Assembly (NCBI RefSeq): GCF_042752395.1
Contig: NZ_JBHYXZ010000010.1
Span: 33,309 to 97,308, forward strand
Origin: Actinosynnema sp042752395
GTDB lineage: Bacteria; Actinomycetota; Actinomycetes; Mycobacteriales; Pseudonocardiaceae
Length of the DNA: 64,000 nucleotides
Direction: 5' to 3'
Part shown: positions 8,701 through 16,700 of the stretch, piece by piece
Position numbering within the stretch: the first letter of the stretch is position 1
How the letters are laid out: each line of letters starts with the position of its first letter
Notes under the pieces: generated by a model
Told to the model about the DNA's origin: nothing
What the model saw: the letters and a program-made list of their open reading frames with translations, nothing else
Databases searched by the model: none
Translations under genes and position numbers: made by a program

Positions 8701-10024
8701 CGTCGTCCAGCTCGACGGCGGGTGGCACGCGGCGGTCGATCGGCAGTGGTTCGGCTTCCGGGTCGGGCTTGGCGCGCACGGACTCCGTCCGCACCAGGGC
8801 GTCCGAAGTGGACACGCGCGGGAGGTCGGGGACCACGGCGGAGTCCAGGCCGGCCACGCGCAGGTGGTGCCGCAGCGGTTCGACCAGCTCGTGCGCCGAG
8901 CCGAGGTCGTCCGCCAGCCGCCGCAGCAGCCGCAGCACGCCGTCGACCGCGCCGTCCTCCTGCAACCGCTGCTTGTTGGCCATGTCCAACGCGGCGACCG
9001 CCGACGAGCGCTTCTCCGCCACCAGCTTCTCGCGCGTCTGCAGGTCCTGCAGGTCGCGGAACGCCGGCAGCTCCTTCAACGCGCCGATGGTCTCCTCGGC
9101 CTGCTGCTCCCCGGCCTCCAGCGACGCCTGCGCGTGCTCCGCCGCCGCCCGCGCCGCGAGCGTCTCCTCCAGCGACGCCGACAACCGCGCCGAGGCGCGC
9201 TCCAGCTTCCGCACGCCGTCCTCGGCCGCGCCCAACCGCTCCGCCGCCGCCCGCAACCCGCCGAACGCGTAGTCCGAGTACGTCTTCAGGAACGTCCCCA
9301 GCGCCGCGTCCGCCGCCGACAGCCGCGTGATGTTCTCCCGGATCGACTCCAGGTCGTCGAACGAGGTCGCCAACTGCTCGAGCATCGCCTGGTCCAACGG
9401 CGGCAGCGCGTCGGACAGGATCTGCTCCAACTGCCCTTCCAGCACCTTCAGGCCGACGTCGGGGTTGCGCAGCGTCCGCTGCAGGTGCAGCAGGTCGCCG
9501 TAGCGGGGCGCGGGCACCCCGTACACGGTCTCGGCCACCCGCGCCCGGAACGCCGCCTCCTCCAGCACGCAGTCCGCCCCGACCACGTCACGCAGCTGCG
9601 TCGGCCCCAGCGGCGTGCGGTCCGGGCCCACCAGGGCCAGCGAGCTGCCCACCCGCAGCGGCGTGATGAACCGCCACGAGTCGGTGATCGCCTGCGACGT
9701 CTTGGACGCCTTCACGCCCAACCCGCAGGTCAGGTACTCGTCGTCGCCGCGGGTCAGCTCGACCCACGCGTAGCCGATCCGGTTGGGCCCGCCGTCGTAG
9801 TCGTCCAGCATGAGCCGCCGCAGCGACACCGTGTCGAAGCCCTTGGACCCGACCTGCCGCAGGTCGCCGTCCAGGCACAGCGGCAGCAGCAGCTCCAGCG
9901 TGCGCGACTTGCCGGACCCGTTGGTGCCCTGGAAGATCGCGCGCCCGCCGGAGAAGTCGAACGCCTGCTCGGTGTACTGCCAGATGTTGACGATGCCGCC
10001 CCTGTGCAGCCGCCACCTGTTCAC
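5777..10024 (-). CDS. jetC: JetC-like SMC/MukB-type ATPase (TIGR02680 family)
   Basis: A 1415-residue SMC-like protein with an N-terminal Walker A (GTNGSGKS, about residues 32-39), long coiled-coil arms of alternating charged and alanine-rich segments, an ABC signature (LSSGE, about 1300) and a Walker B (LVLLDEAFERLDD, about 1338). This is the motor of Wadjet-type systems, which recognise small circular DNA by loop extrusion. The GTG start overlaps the jetB stop (GTGA). An unusual proline/threonine-rich stretch of about 70 residues (roughly 672-745) sits near the expected hinge. In related operons a DUF2399/DUF3323 nuclease gene (jetD) follows; here the next thing downstream is a convergent ROK gene. 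Confidence 0.92.
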   Translation of the reverse strand: MNRWRLHRGGIVNIWQYTEQAFDFSGGRAIFQGTNGSGKSRTLELLLPLCLDGDLRQVGSKGFDTVSLRRLMLDDYDGGPNRIGYAWVELTRGDDEYLTCGLGVKASKTSQAITDSWRFITPLRVGSSLALVGPDRTPLGPTQLRDVVGADCVLEEAAFRARVAETVYGVPAPRYGDLLHLQRTLRNPDVGLKVLEGQLEQILSDALPPLDQAMLEQLATSFDDLESIRENITRLSAADAALGTFLKTYSDYAFGGLRAAAERLGAAEDGVRKLERASARLSASLEETLAARAAAEHAQASLEAGEQQAEETIGALKELPAFRDLQDLQTREKLVAEKRSSAVAALDMANKQRLQEDGAVDGVLRLLRRLADDLGSAHELVEPLRHHLRVAGLDSAVVPDLPRVSTSDALVRTESVRAKPDPEAEPLPIDRRVPPAVELDDVALETVAARLAEIASSARQRGALALALAAQAAELDAVWRQVESLRHTARDAQHTATEAAALRNQEAQELAEVAQAWLADVESWHTSGPLAEQQPDTPLPLPTSVDPATARSLTAAARDWVSPLVTAARDGAHAVVQRRAELVTSINALDAELAGLRSGSARAPERTRFTAVDRDPTTGAPFYRLVDFRPTVDDEAKAGLEAALEASGLLDAWVTPTRSGEDAANMYGNTVTAPRLKTSGPAETTPDRPTPTHTPDSPPTAPATPDTTPHTSAAPDMPAPPGLPTAPGVPSVPGVLAAPGTPVDGPSLADVLTPAVDPTSPVPAAVVADLLASVSLRTLTPAGAFAVSPDGRWQAGVLTGAWHKDAAEFIGAGAREAARRRRIAELEDELATLRADLGTAEADLAAAHALVGRWETHLDRFPADRELVARHGRLQAAQESADRAARRAEELRDELATAQARGEAAAAEVVRQAGDAGLPATTDGLQQAQRAAAEAQRTADRLGDVLRRQCRGTVADLTDATHRYHAAVADRVAAEADAEARCVDYASQAATLAELTDAIGGEAREIASQLSTLERSRREMRDELKSVREQVVEAREQAAKLTAQLETSADQLAAARDTLTHAAEHFKATVQAPGILVAALPDVPEDVTAVRAALAGSDRRGAGEATVITKLQALQTSLAGSHDIAAEQHVGLLTVTVTGEEGARPVAVAARQVTAKLAEQRGFLDEQYQNIFADYLIRDLAEWLRGQIAVAEDLCKRMNEVLGRARSSQGVHVKLAWKPSAALEEETRDALALVRLPYAERDPEQDATLRRVFTERIEAERDAHTGNYAEILSRALDYRTWHQFTVTVADTGPDGGPRERRLRQLSSGETRLISYVTLFAAAASFYDAVSGEFSPLRLVLLDEAFERLDDPTIARMLGLLVDLDMDWVITWPSGWGVSDKIPRMHIYDVLRPKNGRGVACTQTTWDGAALDRIDP

Positions 10025-11187
10025 GCGGTCTCCTCATCGAACAACGACCAGCTGGGCACGTCCGGCACGACGACCGGCTCCACGTCACGTTCCGGGTCGC
10101 CGTCCGGCGACGGCAGCCACCGGTGCGCGGCCGCGTTGAGCAGCCACCCGTCCGCCGCGGGCACCGCCAACCCCATGCGGCGCAGCAGCTCCAGCACCTC
10201 GTCCACCAGCCGGTCGGGGTCCTCGGTGAACTGCTTGGACCACGCGGTCGGGTAGTCCTCCACCAACCGCTCGCACACCGCCTTCAACGCCGGCACGGCC
10301 ACCTCGTGCCGCCCGTCGGGGCGCGGGTCGGAGTCCAGCAGCTCCGGCAGCGCCAGCAGCGCGATCCGCGCGACCGTGGACGTGCCGGGGAAGTACAGGT
10401 CGGTCAGGTAGTCCTCGGGGTCGGCCGCGAGCACGCCCTCGACCCGGCACTCGGTGTGCAGCCCGAAGCACGTCTCCAGCAGCGCGGTCTCCTTGCGCTG
10501 GTTGCGCCGCAGCCACTCGGCCTGCTCGGGCGGCAGGTCGGCGTACAGCACCACGGGGTTCTCCACGAGCTTGCGCCGCACCGCGTGCTCGACGCCGCGC
10601 GGACCGGGCCGGGCGGCCAGCTCCACCAGCCGCTCGGGCGACGTCGCCTCGGCCACCGGGCCGGTCAGCAACTGCCCGAGCAGGTCGGTGTCGATGGTGA
10701 TCAACGCCTCGGCCTGCGCGTCCACCGTGCCCTCGGTCTCGTGCAGCACGCCCAGCGACACCAGGTGCCGCAGCGCCGCCGTCAACGCGCGCCGGTCGGC
10801 CACGTCGTCCACGACGGTCAGCCCAGCCTCCACCGCCGCCGCGCGGACGTCGGCCACCAGCCGCGACAGCAACGCCTGCCGCCCGGTGCCGGTCAGCACC
10901 GCCATCGTCAGCGCCAGGTACGCGTACCCGCGCGGGGACATGCCGAGCACGCCCCGCGAGTCGTCCGGGCCGGGCCCGGACTTGTAGAGCCGCGCGAACC
11001 GCCGCTCCACCACCAGCCGGTAGCCGAGCACCCGGGCGAACAGGTCCTGCAACGCGGCCCGGTGCCGGTAGACCAGCGCCAGCAGCTCGCCGTCCGGCCC
11101 GTCGGCGCGCAGCAGCGGCCGGCGCAGCAGGGTGCGGGCGCAGCGCACCACGTTCGCCGCGTCGATCTCGGAGAGGTCCTCGAACAT
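10021..11187 (-). CDS. jetB: JetB-like protein (DUF2398, TIGR02678), MukE-like subunit
   Basis: A 388-residue protein matching the DUF2398 family by its N-terminal arginine-rich region (ARTLLRRPLLRAD), the segment RFARLYKSGPGPDDSRG, the helical phrase SPRGYAYLALTMAVL and the late YPTAWSKQF motif. In Wadjet systems this subunit corresponds to MukE, a winged-helix partner that binds the kleisin and DNA. The ATG is chosen because it forms TGATG with the jetA stop; longer in-frame extensions run over jetA and are not needed. Its stop is inside the jetC start. The three genes are clearly one translation-coupled operon. Confidence 0.9.
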   Translation of the reverse strand: MFEDLSEIDAANVVRCARTLLRRPLLRADGPDGELLALVYRHRAALQDLFARVLGYRLVVERRFARLYKSGPGPDDSRGVLGMSPRGYAYLALTMAVLTGTGRQALLSRLVADVRAAAVEAGLTVVDDVADRRALTAALRHLVSLGVLHETEGTVDAQAEALITIDTDLLGQLLTGPVAEATSPERLVELAARPGPRGVEHAVRRKLVENPVVLYADLPPEQAEWLRRNQRKETALLETCFGLHTECRVEGVLAADPEDYLTDLYFPGTSTVARIALLALPELLDSDPRPDGRHEVAVPALKAVCERLVEDYPTAWSKQFTEDPDRLVDEVLELLRRMGLAVPAADGWLLNAAAHRWLPSPDGDPERDVEPVVVPDVPSWSLFDEETA

Positions 11188-12668
11188 CAGTCGAGCACCA
11201 CCGTGGAGTCGTGCAGGGTCAACGTGCCCGCCGCCGAACGGATCGTCGTGTGCCGGCCCGCCTCGTGCGCCACCGTGACCCGCAGGCCGCGCACCGGGTC
11301 GGTCGCGGAACCGGCGTCGGTCGCCTTGTCGCGTTGCGCCATCGCCAACGTGAGCAGCTCGCACAGCACCCCGAGCGCCTCGCCGGACAACGTGGTCTCG
11401 GCCAGCCGGGGAGCCGCCGCGGCCAGCTCGGCCACCGACGCGGCCCGCCGCTCGTCGGCCTCCCGCGCCTCGGCGAGCAGCGACTGCTCGGTCATCGGGT
11501 CGTCCAGGATCCGCGACGTCCGGCCGCGCGCGCCCCGGTCGCCCCGGCTGCGCACGCTGACCTGCACGTCCACCACCGGGCCGTCGCGCCACGGCGTGCG
11601 CTCGTTGTCGCGGTCGTGCTCAGGCGCGGGGGACACGTGCCGCGCCGAGTACAGCCCGAACGCCGCCGCGTACAGCTCGTGGGCCTGCGACCGGGTGCCG
11701 GCGTCGAACCACGCGGCGAGCTTCAGCAGCTCCGCCCGCCTGCTCGGCAGCAGCCCGCCGCCGGAGGTGGCCCGCTTCACGCTGGCCAGCAGCGACCCGA
11801 TCGCGCGCGCCGTCGCCTCGCGCAGCGCCGTCACCTGGCTCGGCCGGCCGGGCCGGTCCACGAACCAGTCGGTCAGCTCCTGCCAGTCCTCCGCCGACCG
11901 GCCGCGCGCCCGTTCGACGCGCTCGCCGAGGTCGGCCCGGCCCAGCAGCCGCAGCAGCTCCGAGCGCGCGGCGTTCACGCGGGCCAGCGCGTCGGCGATG
12001 GCGGGGGTGTGCCGCAGCACGTCCTCCACGACCATCTGGATGTACTCGACCAGCAGGTTGCGGAACCCGGAGATCTCGTCGGGCGCCAGGTGGTGCCGTG
12101 TCACGACCTGCCCGAGGTAGGCGTAGAAGTCGCGCACGGTCGCGGCCAGCTCGGCGTGCTGGAGGAACAGCGTGGTGACCTGCTCGGCCAACGCCTCCCG
12201 GGACCGGCCGGCGCCGGTGACCAGCGCCTCCGCCAGGGACCGGCCCAGCCGGTCCAGGCCGCGTTCCACGGCGGGCAGCAGCTCCCGCGACACCTCCCGC
12301 GCGCCCTCCGGCACGCGCAGCAGCTCGTCCACGTCGCGCTGCACCCGGACGGCGAGCTTGCTGACCTGGTAGCGGACGCTGCCGTGCTGGAACTCGGCGA
12401 TGCTGGTGGCCACCACCTCGCGCCGGCCCTGCACCAGGTTGCCCCACTCGACGAGCTGGCGAAGCCGGTTGATCACGTTCTCGATGCGGGACTCGCCGGG
12501 CTCGACCCGGCCCTCCCGCTCGGCGCCCGCGAGCGCGCCCGCGACCTCGCCCGCGGACAGGTCGGCCAGCAGCGTGGAGGTGAACAACCGCATGATCGCC
12601 AGGTACGTGCGCTGGTGATCGCGGGCGTCCAGGTACGCGTAGAGCTTGAGGCGGCCGGCGGGTTCCAC
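11187..12668 (-). CDS. jetA: JetA-like protein (DUF2397, TIGR02677), kleisin/MukF-like subunit
   Basis: A 493-residue protein beginning at GTG 12668 (MEPAGRLKLYAYLDARDHQ), which fits the DUF2397 N-terminus. Central segments such as RNLLVEYIQMVVEDVLRHTPAI and LASVKRATSGGGLLPSRRAELLKLAAWFD are characteristic. In Wadjet complexes this chain is the kleisin that bridges the SMC heads. An open frame extends far upstream of 12668 but lies antisense to cobD and lacks family similarity, so the GTG is preferred. The start is only 51 nt from the divergent cobD start, so the two promoters must lie back to back. Confidence 0.9.
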   Translation of the reverse strand: MEPAGRLKLYAYLDARDHQRTYLAIMRLFTSTLLADLSAGEVAGALAGAEREGRVEPGESRIENVINRLRQLVEWGNLVQGRREVVATSIAEFQHGSVRYQVSKLAVRVQRDVDELLRVPEGAREVSRELLPAVERGLDRLGRSLAEALVTGAGRSREALAEQVTTLFLQHAELAATVRDFYAYLGQVVTRHHLAPDEISGFRNLLVEYIQMVVEDVLRHTPAIADALARVNAARSELLRLLGRADLGERVERARGRSAEDWQELTDWFVDRPGRPSQVTALREATARAIGSLLASVKRATSGGGLLPSRRAELLKLAAWFDAGTRSQAHELYAAAFGLYSARHVSPAPEHDRDNERTPWRDGPVVDVQVSVRSRGDRGARGRTSRILDDPMTEQSLLAEAREADERRAASVAELAAAAPRLAETTLSGEALGVLCELLTLAMAQRDKATDAGSATDPVRGLRVTVAHEAGRHTTIRSAAGTLTLHDSTVVLD

Positions 12669-12707
12669 GGTGGGCCACCCTAGTGCGGCGGTCCGACACG
12701 TGCGGGC

Positions 12708-12713
12708 TACCGT
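12708..12713 (+). promoter_or_regulatory. Putative -10 box for leaderless cobD
   Basis: TACCGT lies six bases before the GTG start of cobD at 12720, the spacing expected if transcription begins at the start codon. No Shine-Dalgarno sequence is seen, which supports a leaderless transcript. Confidence 0.5.
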
Positions 12714-12719
12714 GCCCGT

Positions 12720-13688
12720 GTGAGTCTGGGGCGCGCGGTGGGGTTGGTGCTGGGCGTGGCCGCTGACGCGGTCTTCGGCGACCCCAAGAGGTATCACCCG
12801 GTGGCGGGATTCGGGCGGGCGGCGGCGGCGCTGGAGCGCAGGCTGTACCGCGACCACCGGGCGGGCGGCGTGGCGCACGTGGTCGTGCTGGTCGGCGGCA
12901 CGGTGCTGGCCGGGGTCGCGGCCGAGCGGCTCGGCCGGCGCGGCCCGGTCCTGGAGGCCCTGACCACGGCCGCCGCGACGTGGGTGGTGCTCGGCGGCTC
13001 GTCGTTGGCCGACGAGGGCACCGCGATGGGCCGCGAGCTGGACGGCGGCGACCTCGACGCGGCGCGCAATCGTTTGCCCAACCTGTGCGGGCGCGAGCCC
13101 CGCAAGCTGGACACGATGGGCCTGGCGAAGGCGACCGTCGAGTCCGTGGCGGAGAACACGTCCGACGCCGTGGTCGCGCCGCTGTTCTGGGGCGCGGTCG
13201 CGGGCGTGCCGGGGCTGCTCGGGTACCGGGCGGCGAACACCCTGGACGCCATGGTCGGCCACCGCAACGAGCGGTACCGCCGGTTCGGCTGGGCCGCGGC
13301 CCGGCTGGACGACGTGGCGAACCTGCTGCCCTCGCGGCTGGCCGCGCTGCTCACGGCGGCGGGCGCGCCGGTCGTCGGCGGGTCCGCGAGCGAGGCGTGG
13401 CGCACGTGGCGGCGGGACGCCTCGGCGCACCCGAGCCCGAACGCGGGCCAGGTCGAGGCGGCGTTCGCGGGGGCGCTGGAGGTCCGGCTGGGCGGCCGCA
13501 CGGTGTACGCGCACGGCGCGGAGGACCGGCCCGTGCTGGGCCACGGCCGCAATCCCGACGCGGGTCACGTCACGCGCGCGGTGGAGCTGTCGCGGGTGGT
13601 CGGCGCGTCGGCGACGGCCGTGACCGCGGTCATCGCGCTGCTGCGGCCTCGTCTTCGGCGAGCTGTTCGGCGACGGACTTCCGCCTGA
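12720..13688 (+). CDS. cobD: Adenosylcobinamide-phosphate synthase CobD/CbiB
   Basis: A 322-residue multi-pass membrane protein of the CobD/CbiB family, which attaches the aminopropanol arm to adenosylcobyric acid in cobalamin synthesis. Typical features are the DAVFGDPKRYHPV motif near residue 20, the LPNLCGREPRKLD and ESVAENTSDAVVAPLFWG segments, NTLDAMVGHRNERY and DDVANLLPSRL, and the late AHPSPNAGQVEAAFAGAL phrase. It is the Rv2236c-type gene of this neighbourhood, and a CobC-like gene lies 4 kb downstream. Its last 59 bases overlap the convergent SURF1 gene. The N-terminus begins at the GTG next to a likely -10 box. Confidence 0.95.
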   Translation: MSLGRAVGLVLGVAADAVFGDPKRYHPVAGFGRAAAALERRLYRDHRAGGVAHVVVLVGGTVLAGVAAERLGRRGPVLEALTTAAATWVVLGGSSLADEGTAMGRELDGGDLDAARNRLPNLCGREPRKLDTMGLAKATVESVAENTSDAVVAPLFWGAVAGVPGLLGYRAANTLDAMVGHRNERYRRFGWAAARLDDVANLLPSRLAALLTAAGAPVVGGSASEAWRTWRRDASAHPSPNAGQVEAAFAGALEVRLGGRTVYAHGAEDRPVLGHGRNPDAGHVTRAVELSRVVGASATAVTAVIALLRPRLRRAVRRRTSA

Positions 13689-14454
13689 CCTTCGCGGGCT
13701 TGTCGGCCGTCCCGTCCCCGTCGGCGCCCTCGCGCAGCGCCCCGCCGGGGCGGATCTCGCGGACGGTGAAGTACAGCCAGCCGCCCAGCGCCATCGCGCC
13801 GAACGCGATCCACTGCAACGCGTAGGAGAAGAACGGCCCCGCGTCGAGCTTCGGCAGCGGCAGCGACTCCTCCACGCCGGGCTGGCCTTCGGTGAGCTGG
13901 AAGTAGCCGGGCCGGATGTCGAGCCCGGCGGCCCGGCCGACCACGGCCGAGTTCACCGCGTACACCTGCCGGTGCGCGTCCTGCTGGAACGCGTCCCGGT
14001 CGTCCGACTCGTCGCGGCGGGCCAGCGCGACCACCGTCACCTCACCGGTCGGCACGGGGTCGAGGTCGGGCACCTTGATGCCGTTGACCGGCCGCACGTA
14101 CCCCCGGTCGATCAGCACCACCGGGCCGTCGACCAGCCGGAACGGCGTCAGCACCTCGAACGCGGCCTCGCCCTGCACGGTCCGCAGCCGCGCCACCGCC
14201 TGCCCCTCGGGCAGGTAGCGGCCGGTGAGCGTGACGCGCCGCCACTCGATGTCGGCGTTGGACCGGTCGAGGAGCGTCGTGACCGGCACCGGGTCGGTGC
14301 GCAGCGACGACGTGACCGCGTGGTTCTGCGCCTCCCGGTCCGCGTCGCGGTTGAACTGCCACGGGGCGAGCAGCGTGAAGCACGCGCCCGCGAACACCCA
14401 GACCGCCAGCGTCAACGCCAGCCAGCCGGGCTGCACCAGGAACCTCAACCGCAC
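13630..14454 (-). CDS. SURF1 family cytochrome oxidase biogenesis protein
   Basis: A 274-residue inner-membrane protein with a transmembrane helix at about residues 10-30 and a second at about 222-243, bracketing an extracytoplasmic domain. The family signatures are LGxWQ-like LAPWQFNRDAD after helix 1, WRRVTLTGRYLPEG, VLIDRGYVRP and the terminal FSYALQWIAFGAMALGGWLYF. SURF1 proteins help assemble haem-copper oxidase, probably in haem a insertion. The C-terminal tail is charged and overlaps cobD on the other strand. A SURF1 gene next to cobD and a low-molecular-weight phosphatase is the Rv2234-Rv2236c arrangement. Confidence 0.93.
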   Translation of the reverse strand: MRLRFLVQPGWLALTLAVWVFAGACFTLLAPWQFNRDADREAQNHAVTSSLRTDPVPVTTLLDRSNADIEWRRVTLTGRYLPEGQAVARLRTVQGEAAFEVLTPFRLVDGPVVLIDRGYVRPVNGIKVPDLDPVPTGEVTVVALARRDESDDRDAFQQDAHRQVYAVNSAVVGRAAGLDIRPGYFQLTEGQPGVEESLPLPKLDAGPFFSYALQWIAFGAMALGGWLYFTVREIRPGGALREGADGDGTADKPAKVRRKSVAEQLAEDEAAAAR

Positions 14455-14535
14455 GTGACCACGGTAAGCCCTGGGCCGGTGTGACCTGCACCCGGTCGAA
14501 CCGGGCGGCCGGCGCCACGCCGGGCGGACGGGTCG

Positions 14536-15366
14536 TCAGGGCGCCGAACGCGCGGCGGACAACGCCTGCCGCGCGTACCCGCGACCGAACAGCACGGCGT
14601 GGACGAGCAGCGGGAACAGCTGGTGCAGCGGCACCCGGTCGCGCCAGCCGTCGGCCAGCGGCGCGGCCTCGTCGTAGGCGGCGAGCACGCGGTCCAGGTG
14701 GGGGCAGCCGAAGAGGGCGAGCATGGCCAGGTCGCTCTCCCGGTGGCCGCCGTGCGCGGCCGGGTCGAGCAGCCACGCGCGGCCGTCGGCGGCCCAGTGC
14801 ACGTTGCCGCTCCACAGGTCGCCGTGCAGGCGGGCGGGCGGCTCGGCCGGCGCGTCGACCCGCACGGCCTCGATGACGCGGGCCTCGGCGGGCGTCAGCG
14901 CGCCCGCGTCCACCGCGCGGCGGGCGTAGTAGGCGATGCGGTGCTCGGCGAACCACTCGGGCCAGCGGTCGGAGGCGACGTCGCGCATCGGCGCCAGGCC
15001 GATCGCCGCGTCCACCGGGCCGCCCGGGGGCGGCGCGCCGAACGCGGGCGCACCGGTCGCGTGCAGGGCGGCGAGGCGGCGGCCGAACTCCTCGGCGGCG
15101 GACGGCGACGGTCGTCCGGGCTCCACCCGGTCCATCGCCAACCAGTGCTCGTGCCGCCCGCGCACCCGCGGCGCCGGCGGCCCGTCGGGTTCGGCCAGCC
15201 ACTCCAGCGAAGCCGCCTCGGCGAGCGCCGCGTTCGGCCGGTCGTGCCGCTTGAGGACGACCGGGGAGCCGTCGGCGAGGTCGACCGCCCACACCTCGCC
15301 GCCGAGCCGCCGCACCCGCGCGGCCGGCGTCCCGGTCAGCTCCCGTGCCGCGTCCTCCGGCGTCAC
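14536..15366 (-). CDS. Fructosamine kinase / phosphotransferase family protein
   Basis: A 276-residue protein with the fructosamine-3-kinase/aminoglycoside phosphotransferase fold. The ATP-side lysine is in VVLKRHD, the catalytic loop is LHGDLWSGNVHW (about 178-189) and the metal-binding segment is LLDPAAHGGHRESDLAML (about 198-215). Such enzymes phosphorylate glycated amines to allow deglycation; antibiotic resistance is unlikely from these motifs. GTG 15366 is chosen because it overlaps the upstream phosphatase stop (GTGA); a GTG six codons earlier is possible. The pair forms a small operon, perhaps coupling protein repair and dephosphorylation, which is inference. Confidence 0.85.
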   Translation of the reverse strand: MTPEDAARELTGTPAARVRRLGGEVWAVDLADGSPVVLKRHDRPNAALAEAASLEWLAEPDGPPAPRVRGRHEHWLAMDRVEPGRPSPSAAEEFGRRLAALHATGAPAFGAPPPGGPVDAAIGLAPMRDVASDRWPEWFAEHRIAYYARRAVDAGALTPAEARVIEAVRVDAPAEPPARLHGDLWSGNVHWAADGRAWLLDPAAHGGHRESDLAMLALFGCPHLDRVLAAYDEAAPLADGWRDRVPLHQLFPLLVHAVLFGRGYARQALSAARSAP

Positions 15367-15824
15367 AGGCGTTCGCGCACCCACGCCAGCAGGCCCGGGA
15401 CGGCCGCCTCCACCATCTCCACCACGCGACTGAAACCGGGCTCGTCCCCGTAGTACGGGTCGGGCACGTCCACGCCGTCCGCGTCCGGGTCGAACGAGCG
15501 CAGCAGCCGCACCCTCTCCGGGTCGGGCGCCATCCGCCGCAGCGCCCGCGCGTGCCCGGAGTCCAACGCCACCAGCAGGTCCGCGTCCAGGTGGTTCTCG
15601 TCGACCTGGGCGGCGGTGTGCTCCGTCGGGTAGCCCCGGTCCGCCAACGACTTCGCGGCCCGGGGGTCGGCCGGGTCGCCCACGTGCCAGCCGCCCGTGC
15701 CCGCGCTGGTCACCTCCACGAGATCACCCAGCCCGGCACGCCGCAGGTGCTCCCGGAATATGATCGCGGCCACGGGGGAACGGCAGATGTTGCCGGTGCA
15801 GATGAACGAGACGGTCAGCGTCAC
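15363..15824 (-). CDS. Low-molecular-weight protein-tyrosine phosphatase (PtpA type)
   Basis: A 153-residue protein with the complete low-molecular-weight phosphatase active site: Cys9 and Arg15 in CTGNICRSP at the N-terminus, and the general acid Asp122 in DPYYG near the C-terminus. The protein has the family's usual length. GTG 15824 begins MTLTVSFICTGN and removes a long upstream extension without similarity. It is the equivalent in position of M. tuberculosis ptpA (Rv2234), although the kinase ptkA that accompanies ptpA there is not present; a fructosamine kinase-like gene follows instead. Confidence 0.93.
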   Translation of the reverse strand: MTLTVSFICTGNICRSPVAAIIFREHLRRAGLGDLVEVTSAGTGGWHVGDPADPRAAKSLADRGYPTEHTAAQVDENHLDADLLVALDSGHARALRRMAPDPERVRLLRSFDPDADGVDVPDPYYGDEPGFSRVVEMVEAAVPGLLAWVRERL

Positions 15825-15896
15825 GGCAGGGGAGTCTGCCAGGGCGGGGTGACGCGCGACCATCGGATCGACCGGCTCGTGGTGGGGGTTTCGGGC

Positions 15897-16370
15897 ATGT
15901 CCGGGGTCGTGGTCGGGGTCGTCGTGCTGCTCGCCGTCGGGGCGGCGGTCGGCGTCGCGGTGGTGGTGCGGCGGCGGTCGTGGCCGGACACGCCCGCGTT
16001 CGCCCGGCCACGGCCCGTGACGACGCCCGGCGGACCCGAGCCGGACCCGAACGCCGGATTCTTCACCGATCGCGGCGTGCTGTTCCGGAAAAGGCATTTC
16101 TTCGTCGGCACGGGGTGCCCCCCGGTGCTGGTGGCGGATTTTTCGTCACTCGACGTGTTGCGTCGGGAACAGCCCGTGCGCATTGCCGCGCACGGCATTC
16201 GGGTGTGGTGGTGGTTCGGGGACAGGTTCTACCGGGAAGCCGCCGGCTTGCGGGCCGACGACGTGCGAGCATGGGTGGACGAGCGGGAACGGGTGCGGCG
16301 GGCCCGCCAGGAGCGGGCCAGGCTGCTGTCGGCTGCGGAAGAGGGACTGCGAAAGCGTGACAACGGGTAA
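15897..16370 (+). CDS. Hypothetical single-pass membrane protein
   Basis: A 157-residue protein that I do not recognise. Residues about 3-24 form a hydrophobic helix rich in valine and glycine, followed by a basic stretch and a proline-rich linker. The soluble part contains GVLFRKRHFFVGTG and HGIRVWWWFGDRFYREAAG and ends in a charged helix. The ATG at 15897 places the membrane helix at the very start. It heads a run of plus-strand genes ending in a polyprenyl synthase and overlaps the next small gene. Confidence 0.65.
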   Translation: MSGVVVGVVVLLAVGAAVGVAVVVRRRSWPDTPAFARPRPVTTPGGPEPDPNAGFFTDRGVLFRKRHFFVGTGCPPVLVADFSSLDVLRREQPVRIAAHGIRVWWWFGDRFYREAAGLRADDVRAWVDERERVRRARQERARLLSAAEEGLRKRDNG

Positions 16371-16650
16371 CGGCGGGCCCCGCAATTCCGACGTCATTGG
16401 CGTGGGGAATGTGTCGGGGAGGAATGAGAATGACGCGCACGTGCGTCGGGCGGCGGCCGCGGCCGTCCATTTCGGAACGGAACTCGTGGAGGCGATCCCG
16501 GCGCCGCGGTCGGCTCCCGGGGAAGGTCGGCGACCGGTGGTGACCGAGCCGTCGCTGTGTCGGGCGGCCCGGTACGAGGGGCCGTCGCCGGTGCACCTGG
16601 TGCTGAGCGTGGCCCTGCTGTTCTTCGCGGTGGCCGTCTCGATGCTCTGA
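16357..16650 (+). CDS. Small hypothetical membrane-anchored protein
   Basis: A 97-residue reading frame starting at GTG 16357, overlapping the previous gene by 14 nt. The first 75 residues are polar and the last 20 (VHLVLSVALLFFAVAVSML) form a C-terminal membrane helix, so the protein would be tail-anchored with its bulk in the cytoplasm. Function unknown. Its placement directly before the polyprenyl synthase suggests co-transcription. The start is uncertain because there is no clear ribosome binding site. Confidence 0.55.
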   Translation: MTTGNGGPRNSDVIGVGNVSGRNENDAHVRRAAAAAVHFGTELVEAIPAPRSAPGEGRRPVVTEPSLCRAARYEGPSPVHLVLSVALLFFAVAVSML

Positions 16651-16700
16651 CCGCCGGTGATCTCAGCGGCCTCTCAGGTCGTGCGCGGGAAGATCACCGC

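Noticed and set aside
5738..10255. A 1505-codon open frame on the plus strand opposite jetC
   Set aside because: It is a GC-rich antisense shadow: low-complexity Arg/Gln/Leu/Val/Gly protein with no motif, while the minus frame has complete ATPase motifs and coupled neighbours.
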